The notes: generated from the sequence alone by a model not told the origin. Positions 32,472 through 41,722 are shown, numbered from the stretch's first letter. The stretch: 54,856 bases of DNA from JAIOSM01 sp964565415 (GCA_964565415.1 CAZMEX010000016.1:1-54856); one strand, 5' to 3'. Made by a program: numbers and translations.

Positions 32472-34066
32472 AAGCAGATAACCATTTAATAAAAAACAAG
32501 CGCCCTGCCCTTTGCCTCAATTTAGGCATAACAGAATATCCCAGGGCGCTGGACCTGCAAAATGATCTGGTTTTTGCTAAAAACCATAAAATCATTGAAT
32601 ATGACAGAATTATCATAACAGAACACTTTCCTGTATTTACTCTTGGGAAAAGAGGTGGTAGAGAAAACCTGGTGTGTACCAATGACTTTCTCAAATCAAA
32701 AAATATTAAGGTTATTCCAACAAATCGCGGTGGCAATATTACTTTTCACGGTCCAGGTCAAATCATCCTATACCCGATTGTTGATCTTGATGCCTTAAAA
32801 ATTGATGTCCCGACATTTGTTAATAAACTTGAACAGGTTATGATCCAAACATGCAGTCACTTTGGAATTAAGACAGGCAGGAATAAAAAGAATCCAGGAA
32901 TATGGACTATACCTGAAGATCCAGCCAGAAAAATTTTAAGTAAAATTGGAAGCATTGGTATCTCTTTAAAGCAGGGAATCTGTTTCCATGGTCTCTCTTT
33001 AAATGTAAATCTTGATCTTGAACCTTTTTCATGGATTAATCCTTGTGGTTTTAATGATATTAAAATTACTTCACTGGAAAATGAGTTATCAAATATTAAT
33101 ATCAAGATGGACCTTCAGGAGGTAAAAAAAGTTTTACTTAATAGTTTTGAATCTGTTTTTAATTATGATTTAAAGCATGAATATGAAAATACCATGCCGG
33201 GTATCAGCAACTTCAATAAAAAAAAGACAAAGCCCTCCTGGTTTAAGCGCAATTTACCTGACAATTCAGGTTATGAAAAAGTCAGAAATATACTTTCAAA
33301 GGAAAAACTAAACACAGTATGCGAGGGAGCAAACTGCCCCAACAAATGGGAGTGTTTTTGTTCTGGAACATCAACTTTTTTAATTTTGGGAAACCAATGC
33401 ACCAGAACCTGTAAATTCTGCAACATTGATTCTGGCAGAGTTTTATTGCCAGACCCTGATGAACCTGCAAGAGTTGCCAATGCAGCATCGGAGCTTAAAC
33501 TTAAGTATATTGTCTTAACATCTGTTACAAGAGATGATCTGATTGATGGCGGTGCTTCCCATTTTGCCAGGACAATTTTTCAGATAAAAAAAAGATTGGG
33601 GAATAATATCAAAATCGAAGTTCTGATACCTGATTTTAAAGGTGATAAAAAAGCCCTTAAAACAGTGCTTGACATGCATCCTGATGTTTTAAACCATAAT
33701 ATTGAAACTGTACCATCTCTCTATCGAAAAGCAAGACCAGAGGCTGATTATAATCAATCACTTAAACTTTTCAAAAACTCTCTGGAAATTGACAAGTCAA
33801 TACCTGTAAAATCTGGAATTATGGTAGGTCTTGGTGAAACCTTTCAAGAAGTTGCTGAAACCATAAAAGATCTTTTTAATGCAGGTTGTTCAATACTAAC
33901 CATTGGTCAATATCTACAACCATCGAAAAAACATCTTTTTGTACAAAAATATTACACCCTGGAGGAGTTTGCTGAACTAAAGAAATTTGCCCAAAAAACA
34001 GGTTTTGCAAAAGTTGCTTCGGGACCATTTGTACGAAGTTCCTATAAAGCTTACGAGCTTACATAA
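32456..34066 (+). CDS. fused octanoyltransferase LipB - lipoyl synthase LipA
   Basis: A single 536-residue frame covering two enzymes. Residues about 15-245 are LipB: TNRGGNITFHGPGQ (89-102), SKIGSIGISLKQGICFHGLS (162-181) with the catalytic lysine Lys163, and INPCGF with Cys197; LipB transfers octanoate from ACP to lipoyl domains. Residues about 260-536 are LipA: auxiliary-cluster cysteines Cys289, Cys294 and Cys300 (CEGANCPNKWEC), the radical SAM motif CTRTCKFC (Cys315, 319, 322) and the C-terminal RSS (527-529) that ligates the auxiliary cluster. LipA inserts two sulfurs into the octanoyl chain. No stop or frameshift separates them. It overlaps gcvPB by 16 bases; AAGGAA precedes the ATG. 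Both active sites look intact. Confidence 0.93.
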   Translation: MFERIKADNHLIKNKRPALCLNLGITEYPRALDLQNDLVFAKNHKIIEYDRIIITEHFPVFTLGKRGGRENLVCTNDFLKSKNIKVIPTNRGGNITFHGPGQIILYPIVDLDALKIDVPTFVNKLEQVMIQTCSHFGIKTGRNKKNPGIWTIPEDPARKILSKIGSIGISLKQGICFHGLSLNVNLDLEPFSWINPCGFNDIKITSLENELSNINIKMDLQEVKKVLLNSFESVFNYDLKHEYENTMPGISNFNKKKTKPSWFKRNLPDNSGYEKVRNILSKEKLNTVCEGANCPNKWECFCSGTSTFLILGNQCTRTCKFCNIDSGRVLLPDPDEPARVANAASELKLKYIVLTSVTRDDLIDGGASHFARTIFQIKKRLGNNIKIEVLIPDFKGDKKALKTVLDMHPDVLNHNIETVPSLYRKARPEADYNQSLKLFKNSLEIDKSIPVKSGIMVGLGETFQEVAETIKDLFNAGCSILTIGQYLQPSKKHLFVQKYYTLEEFAELKKFAQKTGFAKVASGPFVRSSYKAYELT

Positions 34067-34082
34067 AAACAGTTGGTATAAA

Positions 34083-35495
34083 TTATAATCTCATCATTGC
34101 ACCAGCTTCAGCGATTTCAATGTAGGAAGCACCATGTTTTGCTCCAAAATGACCTGCTACTACCGTGACTAAATCATTGGAGAAAAAACGTTTTTCCCTT
34201 AACAAGGTAAGAACAACCCTTTCAAAGGTGAATAAATTTGCTTTGTCCCTTGGAAGATAGGTTGAGTAAACACCGTAGGATAAGGCAAGTTCACGCATTG
34301 TTTTTTTATTGTAGACCTGGGCAAATATTGGATTATCTCCTCTATATGCTGCTATCTCGCGTATTGATCTTCCTGTCATGGTGTCTGCCAGGATCGCCTT
34401 TGTATTAAGCCTTAATGATGCCTTAACAGCTGCCTTGGCAAGGTAGGCTGTGATTTTATTTTCCATTGCATAGGGTACATCAATAAATGAACTTGTTTTT
34501 GACTCAACCTCTTTTGCAATGTTGGACATTGTTCTTACTGCCTCTTCCGGGTATTTTCCATTGGCTGTTTCACCTGATAACATAAGAGCATCTGTATGGT
34601 CAAGACAAGCATTTGCAACATCAGAAACTTCAGCTCTGGTTGGTCTGGGTGATCCTATCATTGTATGGAGCATCTGGGTTGCTATGATTACCGGGCTCCT
34701 TTTCTCAATGCAGGTTCGTACAATCTGTTTTTGAATAAGAGGGATTTTCTCGGTTGGTATTTCAACAGCCAGGTCCCCCCTTGCAACCATAACTCCATAT
34801 GCGTAATCTAAGATCTCTTCTATATTATCAACACCCTCGCTATTTTCAATTTTTGCAATTATTTTTATATTATTATCTTTTTTTTCATCTAAAATTTTTT
34901 GGACTGCGAGAACATCATTTTTATTTCTAACAAATGAGTGGGCAATAAAATCAAGGTTATTGTCCTGGGCAAATCTGATAAAGCCTATATCTTTTTTGCT
35001 GAGTGCAGGTAGTTTTACATGGACTGAAGGTATATTCACACTCTTTTTCCCACCAATTACACCATCATTTTCAACATCACAATATAGATATTTATCATCC
35101 TTGTCCATGACAGCAAGGGCAATGCAACCATCATCAATCATTATAGAGCTGCCCATGGGAACATCATTGACAAACTTAGCATAGGAAACATAAACAATAT
35201 CTTTGGTTGATTTCTTGGTTGGATCTCCTGCTACACGGATAGTATCGCCGTATTTTACATCTAGGGGTGATTCTGATTCGCAGGTTCTTATTTCAGGACC
35301 TTTTGTATCAATCAAAATAGCAATTTTTTCGGAAACTTTTCTTGTATTTTCAATAACCTTAAGAGCATCATCATGTGTCATATGAGCTGTATTTAATCGG
35401 ACAACATTCATGCCTGCCTTATATAATCTTTCTAAAAACTCAACCTCACATGATAAATTAGAAATAGTCGCAATAATTTTGGTTTTTCGTACCAT
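34083..35495 (-). CDS. pyk: pyruvate kinase
   Basis: A 470-residue enzyme of normal length that makes pyruvate and ATP from phosphoenolpyruvate. Visible landmarks: TKIIATISN at the start, GMNVVRLNTAHM, DTKGPEIRT, the active-site segment IIAKIENSEGVDNI with the catalytic lysine, VARGDLAVEIP and the SGETANGKYP loop. The C-terminal allosteric domain (about 345-470) is present. It is the last gene of the minus-strand ileS-lspA-lgt-holA-pyk run, 30 bases after holA. The usual THSD-type substrate loop reads NTAHMT here, a modest departure from the common FSHG motif. Confidence 0.93.
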   Translation of the reverse strand: MVRKTKIIATISNLSCEVEFLERLYKAGMNVVRLNTAHMTHDDALKVIENTRKVSEKIAILIDTKGPEIRTCESESPLDVKYGDTIRVAGDPTKKSTKDIVYVSYAKFVNDVPMGSSIMIDDGCIALAVMDKDDKYLYCDVENDGVIGGKKSVNIPSVHVKLPALSKKDIGFIRFAQDNNLDFIAHSFVRNKNDVLAVQKILDEKKDNNIKIIAKIENSEGVDNIEEILDYAYGVMVARGDLAVEIPTEKIPLIQKQIVRTCIEKRSPVIIATQMLHTMIGSPRPTRAEVSDVANACLDHTDALMLSGETANGKYPEEAVRTMSNIAKEVESKTSSFIDVPYAMENKITAYLAKAAVKASLRLNTKAILADTMTGRSIREIAAYRGDNPIFAQVYNKKTMRELALSYGVYSTYLPRDKANLFTFERVVLTLLREKRFFSNDLVTVVAGHFGAKHGASYIEIAEAGAMMRL

Positions 35496-35525
35496 AAAAA
35501 CCCCTCTTTTGAATTATCAAATTAT

Positions 35526-36677
35526 TTAGTTACAAGTTTGGAAAATAAAGTCTTTAATTAAAATCTCTTCATCCTGGGATGTGGATTTAAATTTGTTATC
35601 AAGTTCGCCTAATTTAATTATAATGTTTTCTAATTCTGAAAGTAAAAAATTATCAGATTTTTTGAATATCTGATATTCAGGATATGTGCTTTTAGACTTA
35701 GATGCAAGGAAAAAATCACTTGAAGTCTCATTCCAGTCACTTAATATCTCAATTAAATTGTTGTCTGCCTTTTTTATTTCAGGAACAATAGAATTATTAA
35801 ATTCATTGTAAGATAGACCTTTGACCCAAATTTTTTTATTATTTAAACTTGCAATAAAACATTTTGCTGCAAATATTTTCCGCATATGATTTGTTAAGGC
35901 TTTTAAAATTTGAAGGATATGAAAATTAGAATTTAATAAAGATGATAAAAAAAATAGAGTTTTTTCAATGTTTTTATCTGAAAACGCATTGGTAAAATCA
36001 AAGATCGGGTCAATTTTACTCCTTTTAACTAATTGAGACACATCATTCTCGGTAATTTTCTCTTTTTTACCAATAAATGAAATAAGTTTTTCTATATTAT
36101 CTGTAAATATATCCGGGTTAAAACCTGTAAGATCAATTAGTTTTAAAAATGCTCTGTTTTCGATCTGTTTTTGATTTTTTTGAAGAATTTTTTCCATGAC
36201 ATTGCGTAAAAATTGGGTCTGTTCACCGATATCACGCCTGCTTAAACCCGTTGGGATTGTACAATCAACTAAAACCCCTCTTTTTTTTACAGCTTTGTAA
36301 AATGCAGATCTTTTATCAATTTTAGAGCAAGAAAAAATCAGAAAATTGTTTTCAGGAATATTGCTGTTAATATAGTCTGTCAATATTTTCAGCTGGTCTT
36401 TAGAAAAATTTGTATCCCTGGCATATACAACTTTTTTTTCTAGAAAAACAGAATAGGTAGAGAGCTCTTCAATAATATCAGAAATTAAAAGATTTTCACC
36501 TTGAAACTGGGTTAAAGATAAATCCCGGGCTTTTTTTGAAATTAGTTTTGAAATTATAAAATCAACTTTCTCATCAAATATATATTTTTCACCCCATAAC
36601 AAAAACAAGTTGACAAAGTCATTGTTTGAGACAGAGTTTAAAGAGTCTTCAAGTTGATTATATTTTAGCTGAGTCAT
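35526..36677 (-). CDS. holA: DNA polymerase III delta subunit
   Basis: A 383-residue clamp-loader delta subunit. The N-terminal half has the delta pattern of a non-hydrolysing AAA+ fold: VNLFLLWGEKYIFDEKVDFII, then a strand with FLIFSCSKIDKRSAFYKAVKK, and the middle contains LIDLTGFNPDIFTDNIEKLISF and FDFTNAFSDKNIEKTLFFL, typical of HolA domains II and III. No Walker A is present, as expected for delta, which opens the beta clamp. The start overlaps the end of lgt by 20 bases, so the genes are coupled. The sequence is divergent, as HolA usually is, but the domain order supports the call. Confidence 0.85.
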   Translation of the reverse strand: MTQLKYNQLEDSLNSVSNNDFVNLFLLWGEKYIFDEKVDFIISKLISKKARDLSLTQFQGENLLISDIIEELSTYSVFLEKKVVYARDTNFSKDQLKILTDYINSNIPENNFLIFSCSKIDKRSAFYKAVKKRGVLVDCTIPTGLSRRDIGEQTQFLRNVMEKILQKNQKQIENRAFLKLIDLTGFNPDIFTDNIEKLISFIGKKEKITENDVSQLVKRSKIDPIFDFTNAFSDKNIEKTLFFLSSLLNSNFHILQILKALTNHMRKIFAAKCFIASLNNKKIWVKGLSYNEFNNSIVPEIKKADNNLIEILSDWNETSSDFFLASKSKSTYPEYQIFKKSDNFLLSELENIIIKLGELDNKFKSTSQDEEILIKDFIFQTCN

Positions 36678-37434
36678 TATCTCTTTTATAAAGATAAAAT
36701 AACATATAGATGGAAATCAAGCCTGTTATTAAGCTTATACCCTGGGACACAGAAATTGGAAACTTGAAAAAATCACCTCGGAAGTCTCCTCTATATGTTT
36801 CTATATAGCTTCTAAAAACACTATATATCAACAAATAACAAAAAAAGACCATGCCATGAAATTTTTTCACTCTGTAGATTAGTAAAAGAATCAAGAATAT
36901 AAGAGAATTGGAAACAACCATATAAATTTGAGTAGGATGAAGAAAAACTCCTAAAGGTGCAAGGGATAGTGGATCGGAAAATTTAACAGCCCATGGATAA
37001 GAACACTCTTTTCCATAACAGCATCCTGAAAAAAAACAGCCGATCCTTCCCACGGCATGACCCAGTGCTATACTTGGAGCAATTACATCAGCAGCTTTCC
37101 ACAGGGGTAATTTATTAATTTTAATGAATAAATATGACCCCATAACACCAACAATAAACCCTCCATAAAAAACAAGACCACCATCCCACAGTTTAAAAAT
37201 TGCAATCAAATCATTTTTATAAAATTCAAAATTAATAATAACGTAGAGCAGTCGGGCACCTATCAGGGCTGAGACCATTATTGTGAAAATAAGATCTGTC
37301 ATCTTTTGAGGGTCAATATTGTTTTTTTTAGCAAATATTCGAGAGACCATGACTGCAGTAAAAAAACCAAGAGCAACAAACGAACCATAGGTATATAAAG
37401 TGATATTACCTATTTTGAACAATACAGGATGCAT
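36658..37434 (-). CDS. lgt: prolipoprotein diacylglyceryl transferase
   Basis: A 258-residue inner-membrane enzyme that transfers diacylglycerol from phosphatidylglycerol to the lipobox cysteine of prolipoproteins. About seven transmembrane helices are evident. Family landmarks: YTYGSFVALGF near the N terminus, GARLLYV, GGLVFYGGFIVG, and HAVGRIGCFFSGCCYG (about 126-141), the conserved Lgt signature with the catalytic-region arginine, followed by HPTQIY. It lies 15 bases after lspA, the next enzyme of lipoprotein maturation, a functionally sensible pairing. No promoter between them is apparent. Confidence 0.95.
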   Translation of the reverse strand: MHPVLFKIGNITLYTYGSFVALGFFTAVMVSRIFAKKNNIDPQKMTDLIFTIMVSALIGARLLYVIINFEFYKNDLIAIFKLWDGGLVFYGGFIVGVMGSYLFIKINKLPLWKAADVIAPSIALGHAVGRIGCFFSGCCYGKECSYPWAVKFSDPLSLAPLGVFLHPTQIYMVVSNSLIFLILLLIYRVKKFHGMVFFCYLLIYSVFRSYIETYRGDFRGDFFKFPISVSQGISLITGLISIYMLFYLYKRDNDSAKI

Positions 37435-37449
37435 TCAAATTGTCTCCTT

Positions 37450-37950
37450 TTAAAAATCTGCAATCTTATTAAATAGTATATGATATAATAATATTACCAT
37501 TCCAATATTTATTGCACTGTCAGCAATATTGAATGCAGGCCAGTGGTGATTATTAATATAAAAATCTAAAAAATCTACTACCTTGCCTTGAAAGCGAAAC
37601 CTGTCAATGAGATTACCCACTGCTCCACCAAATATCATTGCAACTGCACACGATAAAATATAATACTCCCGGCACACTTTTTTATAAAACCAAAGTACAA
37701 AAAGTGCAATAACAGATGATAAAAACAGAAAAATAAATTTCCTGACTACTATTGAATGATTAGCAAAAAGACCAAATGCACCACCGGGATTTTCAACAAA
37801 CACAATATTAAAAAAGCCTTTTATTACAGGTACAGATTCATATGCTAGAACCGATGTTTTAATAATATGTTTTGTTATCTGATCTAAGATTATCACAGAT
37901 GAACTTATCAAACAGAGCCGGACAAATGACCTTTTCTCAAATTTTTCCAA
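37450..37950 (-). CDS. lspA: lipoprotein signal peptidase (signal peptidase II)
   Basis: A 166-residue aspartic protease of the inner membrane that cleaves the signal peptide of diacylglyceryl-prolipoproteins; it is the target of globomycin. Four transmembrane helices are visible. The catalytic aspartates are Asp116 in GGAVGNLIDR and Asp144 in FNIADSAI; DQITKHII and FVENPGGAFG are the other conserved boxes. It follows ileS by 19 bases, the classic ileS-lspA arrangement, and precedes lgt. All catalytic residues are present. Confidence 0.96.
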   Translation of the reverse strand: MEKFEKRSFVRLCLISSSVIILDQITKHIIKTSVLAYESVPVIKGFFNIVFVENPGGAFGLFANHSIVVRKFIFLFLSSVIALFVLWFYKKVCREYYILSCAVAMIFGGAVGNLIDRFRFQGKVVDFLDFYINNHHWPAFNIADSAINIGMVILLYHILFNKIADF

Positions 37951-37969
37951 AATCGGGTTTTACCCCTTT

Positions 37970-40768
37970 TTATAATATTATTTTTAAAGCTGCATCACAT
38001 CTTAAACAAATGCCGGAATGCTCTTTACTTTTTCCAATGGTTGAATCATACCTCCAGCATCTCTCACATTTCTTGCCAGATGCACGCTTTACAACGATTT
38101 TTAGATTCTCAATTTCCTGCCCTTCATAGGCGTTATCATCATGAACATCCTCAAGAGAGACATTGGATACTATGAAAATATCTCTTAAATCTTCTTTAAG
38201 GTTGGAAAAAATATCTTTATACTCCTGGTCAGGAAGCTCAATTGTGACAGAGGCATCTAGAGGATGTCCAATAAGTTTTGCACTCCTTGCCTTTTCAAGA
38301 GCTTTTGTAACTTCGGCCCTGATATTTAATATTTTTTCCCATTTTAAGGCAAGCTTGTCATCCAGGAAATCCTCATTAACAACAGCCATGGAAGCAAGGG
38401 ATACACTCTCTTCCTTGTTAGTATATTCAGGCATATAACTCCATATCTCATCGGCAGTAAATGACAGGATTGGTGCCATAAGCCTTACCATGGAGTCTAA
38501 AATAAGATACATCACAGTTTGACAATCACGTCGTTCTATATCATCCCTAGGATTAACATAAAGCCTGTCTTTGATGATATCAAGAAAGAATGAGGAGAGA
38601 TCAACAATACAAAAATTATATAGAGTATGGTATATTTTATGAAATTCGAAATCCTCATATGCTTTTAAAGAAATCCGAAGAACATTGGAATATTTATGGA
38701 GAATAAATCTGTTGAGTTCAGACATGGATTCGATGGATGTGATATCATTTTCAACATCAAAATCAAAGAGATTGCCCAGCATGAATCTGCAGGTATTTCT
38801 TATTCTTCGATAGGCATCAGACAATTGTTTTAAAATATTATCGGAAATACTTACATCACCTCGATAGTCAGAAGCTGCAGTCCATAATCTTAAAATATCA
38901 GCACCATATTGTTTGATAATCTTTTCAGGAGCAATAACATTTCCAACGGATTTGGACATCTTTCTTCCCTTTGCATCAACAACAAAACCGTGGGTGAGAA
39001 CAGATTTATATGGAGCTTTTCCTGTGCTTCCCACTGAAGTTAAAAGTGATGAATGGAACCAGCCTCTATGTTGATCACTCCCTTCAAGATAGAGATCAGC
39101 CGGTCTTGTAAATCCTTCTTTCTCTTCTAAAACAGCAGCATGACTTACTCCGGAATCAAACCAGACATCAAGTATATTGGCATCTTTTTCAAATTGAGTA
39201 CCTTTGCATTTTTCACAATGTGCATTTTCAGGCATCAGGAACTTTGCATCTTTTTCAAACCAGATATCAGAGCTGTGTCTTTTAAAAAGATCGTATATTT
39301 TATCAATTGACTCTTTTGTAACATATACTTCTTTACATTTTTGACAATGGAATAATGTAATGGGAACACCCCATGATCTTTGCCTTGATAAGCACCAGTC
39401 AGGGCGGTTTTCAATCATGGAAAAAATCCTCTCTTTTCCCCAGGAAGGAATCCATTTAACAGAGTTTATCTCCTTTAAGCTTTTTTTTCTTAAATCATGT
39501 TTTTCCATCATTAAAAACCATTGTGAAGTTGCTCTGTATATAACAGGTTTTTTGCAGCGCCAGCAATGGGGATAAGAGTGTGATAAGGAAGTGCTGTTTA
39601 AAAGCATATTTAAGCTTGCAAGTTTATCAACAATGCTATTATTAGCCTTGAAAATGAATTCTCCTTTAAAAAATTCAACATCATCGGAAAAAACACCACT
39701 GTTTTCAACTGGTGAATATGTGTCAAGGTTATATTTTTTGCCAACTATGTGGTCATCAGCTCCATGACCAGGTGCTGTATGCACACAACCTGTACCTGCT
39801 TCTAAAGTTACATGATTACCTAAAATAACAAGGGAGTCTCTAGCATATATAGGATGATTGCATTTTAAATTTTCAAAAACCTTGGATTCAAAATCACCCA
39901 AAATTGTATAATCTTTGATTGCAAGCTCTTTCATTACACTATCACACAGCTCTTTTGCAACTATAAGAACACCTTTATCTTTGGCATCAACAACACAATA
40001 GATAAAATCAGGGTGAAGGCATATTCCAAGATTTGCAGGAATAGTCCAGGGAGTTGTTGTCCAGATAACAAATGAAACCTGTTTTGATTTAAGTCCAGGT
40101 ACAATGTCAGAAATATCATCTTTTAAAGGAAACTTTACATAGATAGAAGGAGAAGTATGGTCATGGTATTCAATCTCTGCCTCGGCAAGAGCAGTCCTGC
40201 AATTACAACACCAGTAAATTGGCTTTTTGCCAAGGGTCATGTTGCCATTTAAAGCAAAGTTTGCACACTCTTTTGCAATTCTTGCCTCATATTCATAATT
40301 CATTGTAAGGTATGGCTTTTCCCATTCACCTGCCACGCCAAACCGTTTAAATTCATCCCTCTGAATCCCAACAAAATTATTGGCAAAATCCCTGCATAAT
40401 CTTCTTTTTTCAACTTTAGTGATATCTTTTTTCTTGGAACCAAGCTTTAAATCCACAGCATGTTCAATGGGAAGCCCATGACAATCCCATCCAGGAACAT
40501 AGCGGGCATAAAAACCCTGCATCTGTTTTGACCTTACTATTATATCCTTTAAAATTTTATTGATGGCATGTCCCATGTGAAGATGACCATTGGCATAGGG
40601 AGGGCCATCATGGAGAATATAATGTTTCTTATCTTGATTTTTATCCAATACTTTTTGATATAGCTCTGATTTAGCCCATTGCTTAAGCATTGCAGGCTCA
40701 CGATTGGGTAAATTAGCCTTCATTTTAAATTTAGTCGAAGGTAAATTCAATGTTTCCTTGTAATCCAT
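37970..40768 (-). CDS. ileS: isoleucyl-tRNA synthetase
   Basis: A class I aminoacyl-tRNA synthetase, 932 residues from the chosen start. HIGH-like HMGH (64-67, in PPYANGHLHMGHA), an editing domain, GRKMSKSVGN (KMSKS), and a C-terminal zinc-binding region CERCWRYDS...CLRCD are in place. Additional CxxC pairs occur in the editing or insertion regions (for example WCCNC and CEKC). I start at the ATG at 40768 because GGAGGAG lies immediately before it; an in-frame ATG at 40816 would put that site inside the coding region. The gene has a near-consensus promoter and a leader hairpin, and heads ileS-lspA-lgt-holA-pyk. Confidence 0.96.
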   Translation of the reverse strand: MDYKETLNLPSTKFKMKANLPNREPAMLKQWAKSELYQKVLDKNQDKKHYILHDGPPYANGHLHMGHAINKILKDIIVRSKQMQGFYARYVPGWDCHGLPIEHAVDLKLGSKKKDITKVEKRRLCRDFANNFVGIQRDEFKRFGVAGEWEKPYLTMNYEYEARIAKECANFALNGNMTLGKKPIYWCCNCRTALAEAEIEYHDHTSPSIYVKFPLKDDISDIVPGLKSKQVSFVIWTTTPWTIPANLGICLHPDFIYCVVDAKDKGVLIVAKELCDSVMKELAIKDYTILGDFESKVFENLKCNHPIYARDSLVILGNHVTLEAGTGCVHTAPGHGADDHIVGKKYNLDTYSPVENSGVFSDDVEFFKGEFIFKANNSIVDKLASLNMLLNSTSLSHSYPHCWRCKKPVIYRATSQWFLMMEKHDLRKKSLKEINSVKWIPSWGKERIFSMIENRPDWCLSRQRSWGVPITLFHCQKCKEVYVTKESIDKIYDLFKRHSSDIWFEKDAKFLMPENAHCEKCKGTQFEKDANILDVWFDSGVSHAAVLEEKEGFTRPADLYLEGSDQHRGWFHSSLLTSVGSTGKAPYKSVLTHGFVVDAKGRKMSKSVGNVIAPEKIIKQYGADILRLWTAASDYRGDVSISDNILKQLSDAYRRIRNTCRFMLGNLFDFDVENDITSIESMSELNRFILHKYSNVLRISLKAYEDFEFHKIYHTLYNFCIVDLSSFFLDIIKDRLYVNPRDDIERRDCQTVMYLILDSMVRLMAPILSFTADEIWSYMPEYTNKEESVSLASMAVVNEDFLDDKLALKWEKILNIRAEVTKALEKARSAKLIGHPLDASVTIELPDQEYKDIFSNLKEDLRDIFIVSNVSLEDVHDDNAYEGQEIENLKIVVKRASGKKCERCWRYDSTIGKSKEHSGICLRCDAALKIIL

Positions 40769-40781
40769 TTCTCCTCCATGA

Positions 40782-40803
40782 TTTTGATCGCTATGGATCA
40801 AAA
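40782..40803 (-). promoter_or_regulatory. leader hairpin of ileS
   Basis: On the minus strand TTTTGATC and GATCAAAA form a perfect 8-base stem with a 6-base loop, ending 4 bases before the GGAGGAG ribosome binding site of ileS. It could influence translation initiation. It is far too small to be a T-box. Confidence 0.35.
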
Positions 40804-40832
40804 AATAAAATTTCACTTAATAATAAAGCGTA

Positions 40833-40862
40833 TATATAGTGTAGAATGAGCCCAAATGTCAA
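40833..40862 (-). promoter_or_regulatory. sigma-70 promoter of the ileS operon
   Basis: Minus-strand TTGACA (40857-40862) and TATATA (40833-40838) with an 18-base spacer. Transcription would start near 40826, giving a leader of about 58 bases. It lies between the end of rsmG and the start of ileS, so ileS need not depend on the rsmG transcript. Confidence 0.58.
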
Positions 40863-40875
40863 GCATATTCAAAGA

Positions 40876-41544
40876 TCAGCCATAGCAAATTTTAATAATT
40901 GATCGTTGAATGTTTTGGAAAGGTAAAATATATGAAAATGATTTTAAACTTATATGGTTTCCATTGATTTCATCTATCTCTTCTAAAACATCCTTGCCTT
41001 TCATGGCAAGAATTACTCCATTTTTATTTAAAAAAGGTTTTGAAAGTTTCACAAATTTATCAAGTTTTGCAAAAGCTCTTGATACTACAATATCAAAGCT
41101 GTTTTGATAAAACGCATTGTCTGCAAGCTCTTCAGCTCTAATATGTATTGCTTCAATATTTTTTAAATTGGTGGATCGGATTAAATCTTTTAAAAAATTG
41201 ACCTTTTTTTTTGCTGAATCAATCATAACAACATCAAGGTCAGGGTTAGCAATTTTCAAACAAAACCCTGGGAATCCTCCACCGGAACCTATATCTAAAA
41301 TTCGTGCCTTATGTTTGATGTATGGCATTATAGCAAGGGAATCTATAAAATGTTTTGCTGCAATTTCAGCAGGTTCTATTATGGAAGTAAGGTTGATTGT
41401 TCTGTTCCACATATGAAGATTTGCTGCATGGGCTGAAATCAGGTCAAGTTGTTGGTCATCCAGGCTTAACCCAAAACCTTCACAGCCTGTTTTTACAAGA
41501 TTTTTCCATGCGTCATTAAAAAATAGTGGTATAGATGTATTCAT
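40876..41544 (-). CDS. rsmG: 16S rRNA (guanine-527-N7) methyltransferase
   Basis: A 222-residue SAM-dependent methyltransferase (GidB). It modifies G527 in the 530 loop of 16S rRNA; loss in other bacteria gives low-level streptomycin resistance. Motif I is LDIGSGGGFPG, preceded by the family HFIDSLAI and NLTSI segments and followed by VMIDSAKKKVNFL and VVSRAFAKLDKFV. It is not beside mnmG or parAB, the frequent gidB location in other bacteria. It has its own predicted promoter, divergent from the EF-G gene, and ends about 107 bases before ileS. Confidence 0.94.
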   Translation of the reverse strand: MNTSIPLFFNDAWKNLVKTGCEGFGLSLDDQQLDLISAHAANLHMWNRTINLTSIIEPAEIAAKHFIDSLAIMPYIKHKARILDIGSGGGFPGFCLKIANPDLDVVMIDSAKKKVNFLKDLIRSTNLKNIEAIHIRAEELADNAFYQNSFDIVVSRAFAKLDKFVKLSKPFLNKNGVILAMKGKDVLEEIDEINGNHISLKSFSYILPFQNIQRSIIKICYG

Positions 41545-41613
41545 GCTGTATTTTTCATAAAATTATCTTGAATATTTTTCAAACTTCTGATATATTTCAT
41601 CTTTTAACATATG

Positions 41614-41642
41614 ATATTAACAAAATCGTAATTTATTTTCAA
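41614..41642 (-). promoter_or_regulatory. probable sigma-70 promoter of rsmG
   Basis: Minus-strand TTGAAA (41637-41642) and TAATAT (41614-41619) with a 17-base spacer; the implied leader is about 65 bases. It faces the divergent EF-G promoter. Confidence 0.42.
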
Positions 41643-41675
41643 TACAGATATTGTTTATTACTTTATTAGATCATT

Positions 41676-41696
41676 GTTAGCCTATGAGTTAGCCTA
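41676..41696. repeat. 9-base direct repeat between divergent rsmG and EF-G promoters
   Basis: GTTAGCCTA occurs at 41676-41684 and again at 41688-41696, a 12-base step, in the 210-base divergent region. It stands out from the AT-rich surroundings and lies between the two predicted promoters, where an operator could affect both. Protein partner unknown. Confidence 0.45.
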
Positions 41697-41722
41697 GGTT
41701 TAACATGTTTAATAAATTTTTG

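Noticed and set aside
33180..33260. Possible assembly join or missed stop between the LipB and LipA parts
   Set aside because: The frame is continuous, the linker has ordinary composition and both flanking domains are complete, so a genuine fusion is favoured.
40769..40826. T-box leader upstream of ileS
   Set aside because: The leader is about 58 bases with one small hairpin and no recognisable T-box sequence or antiterminator.
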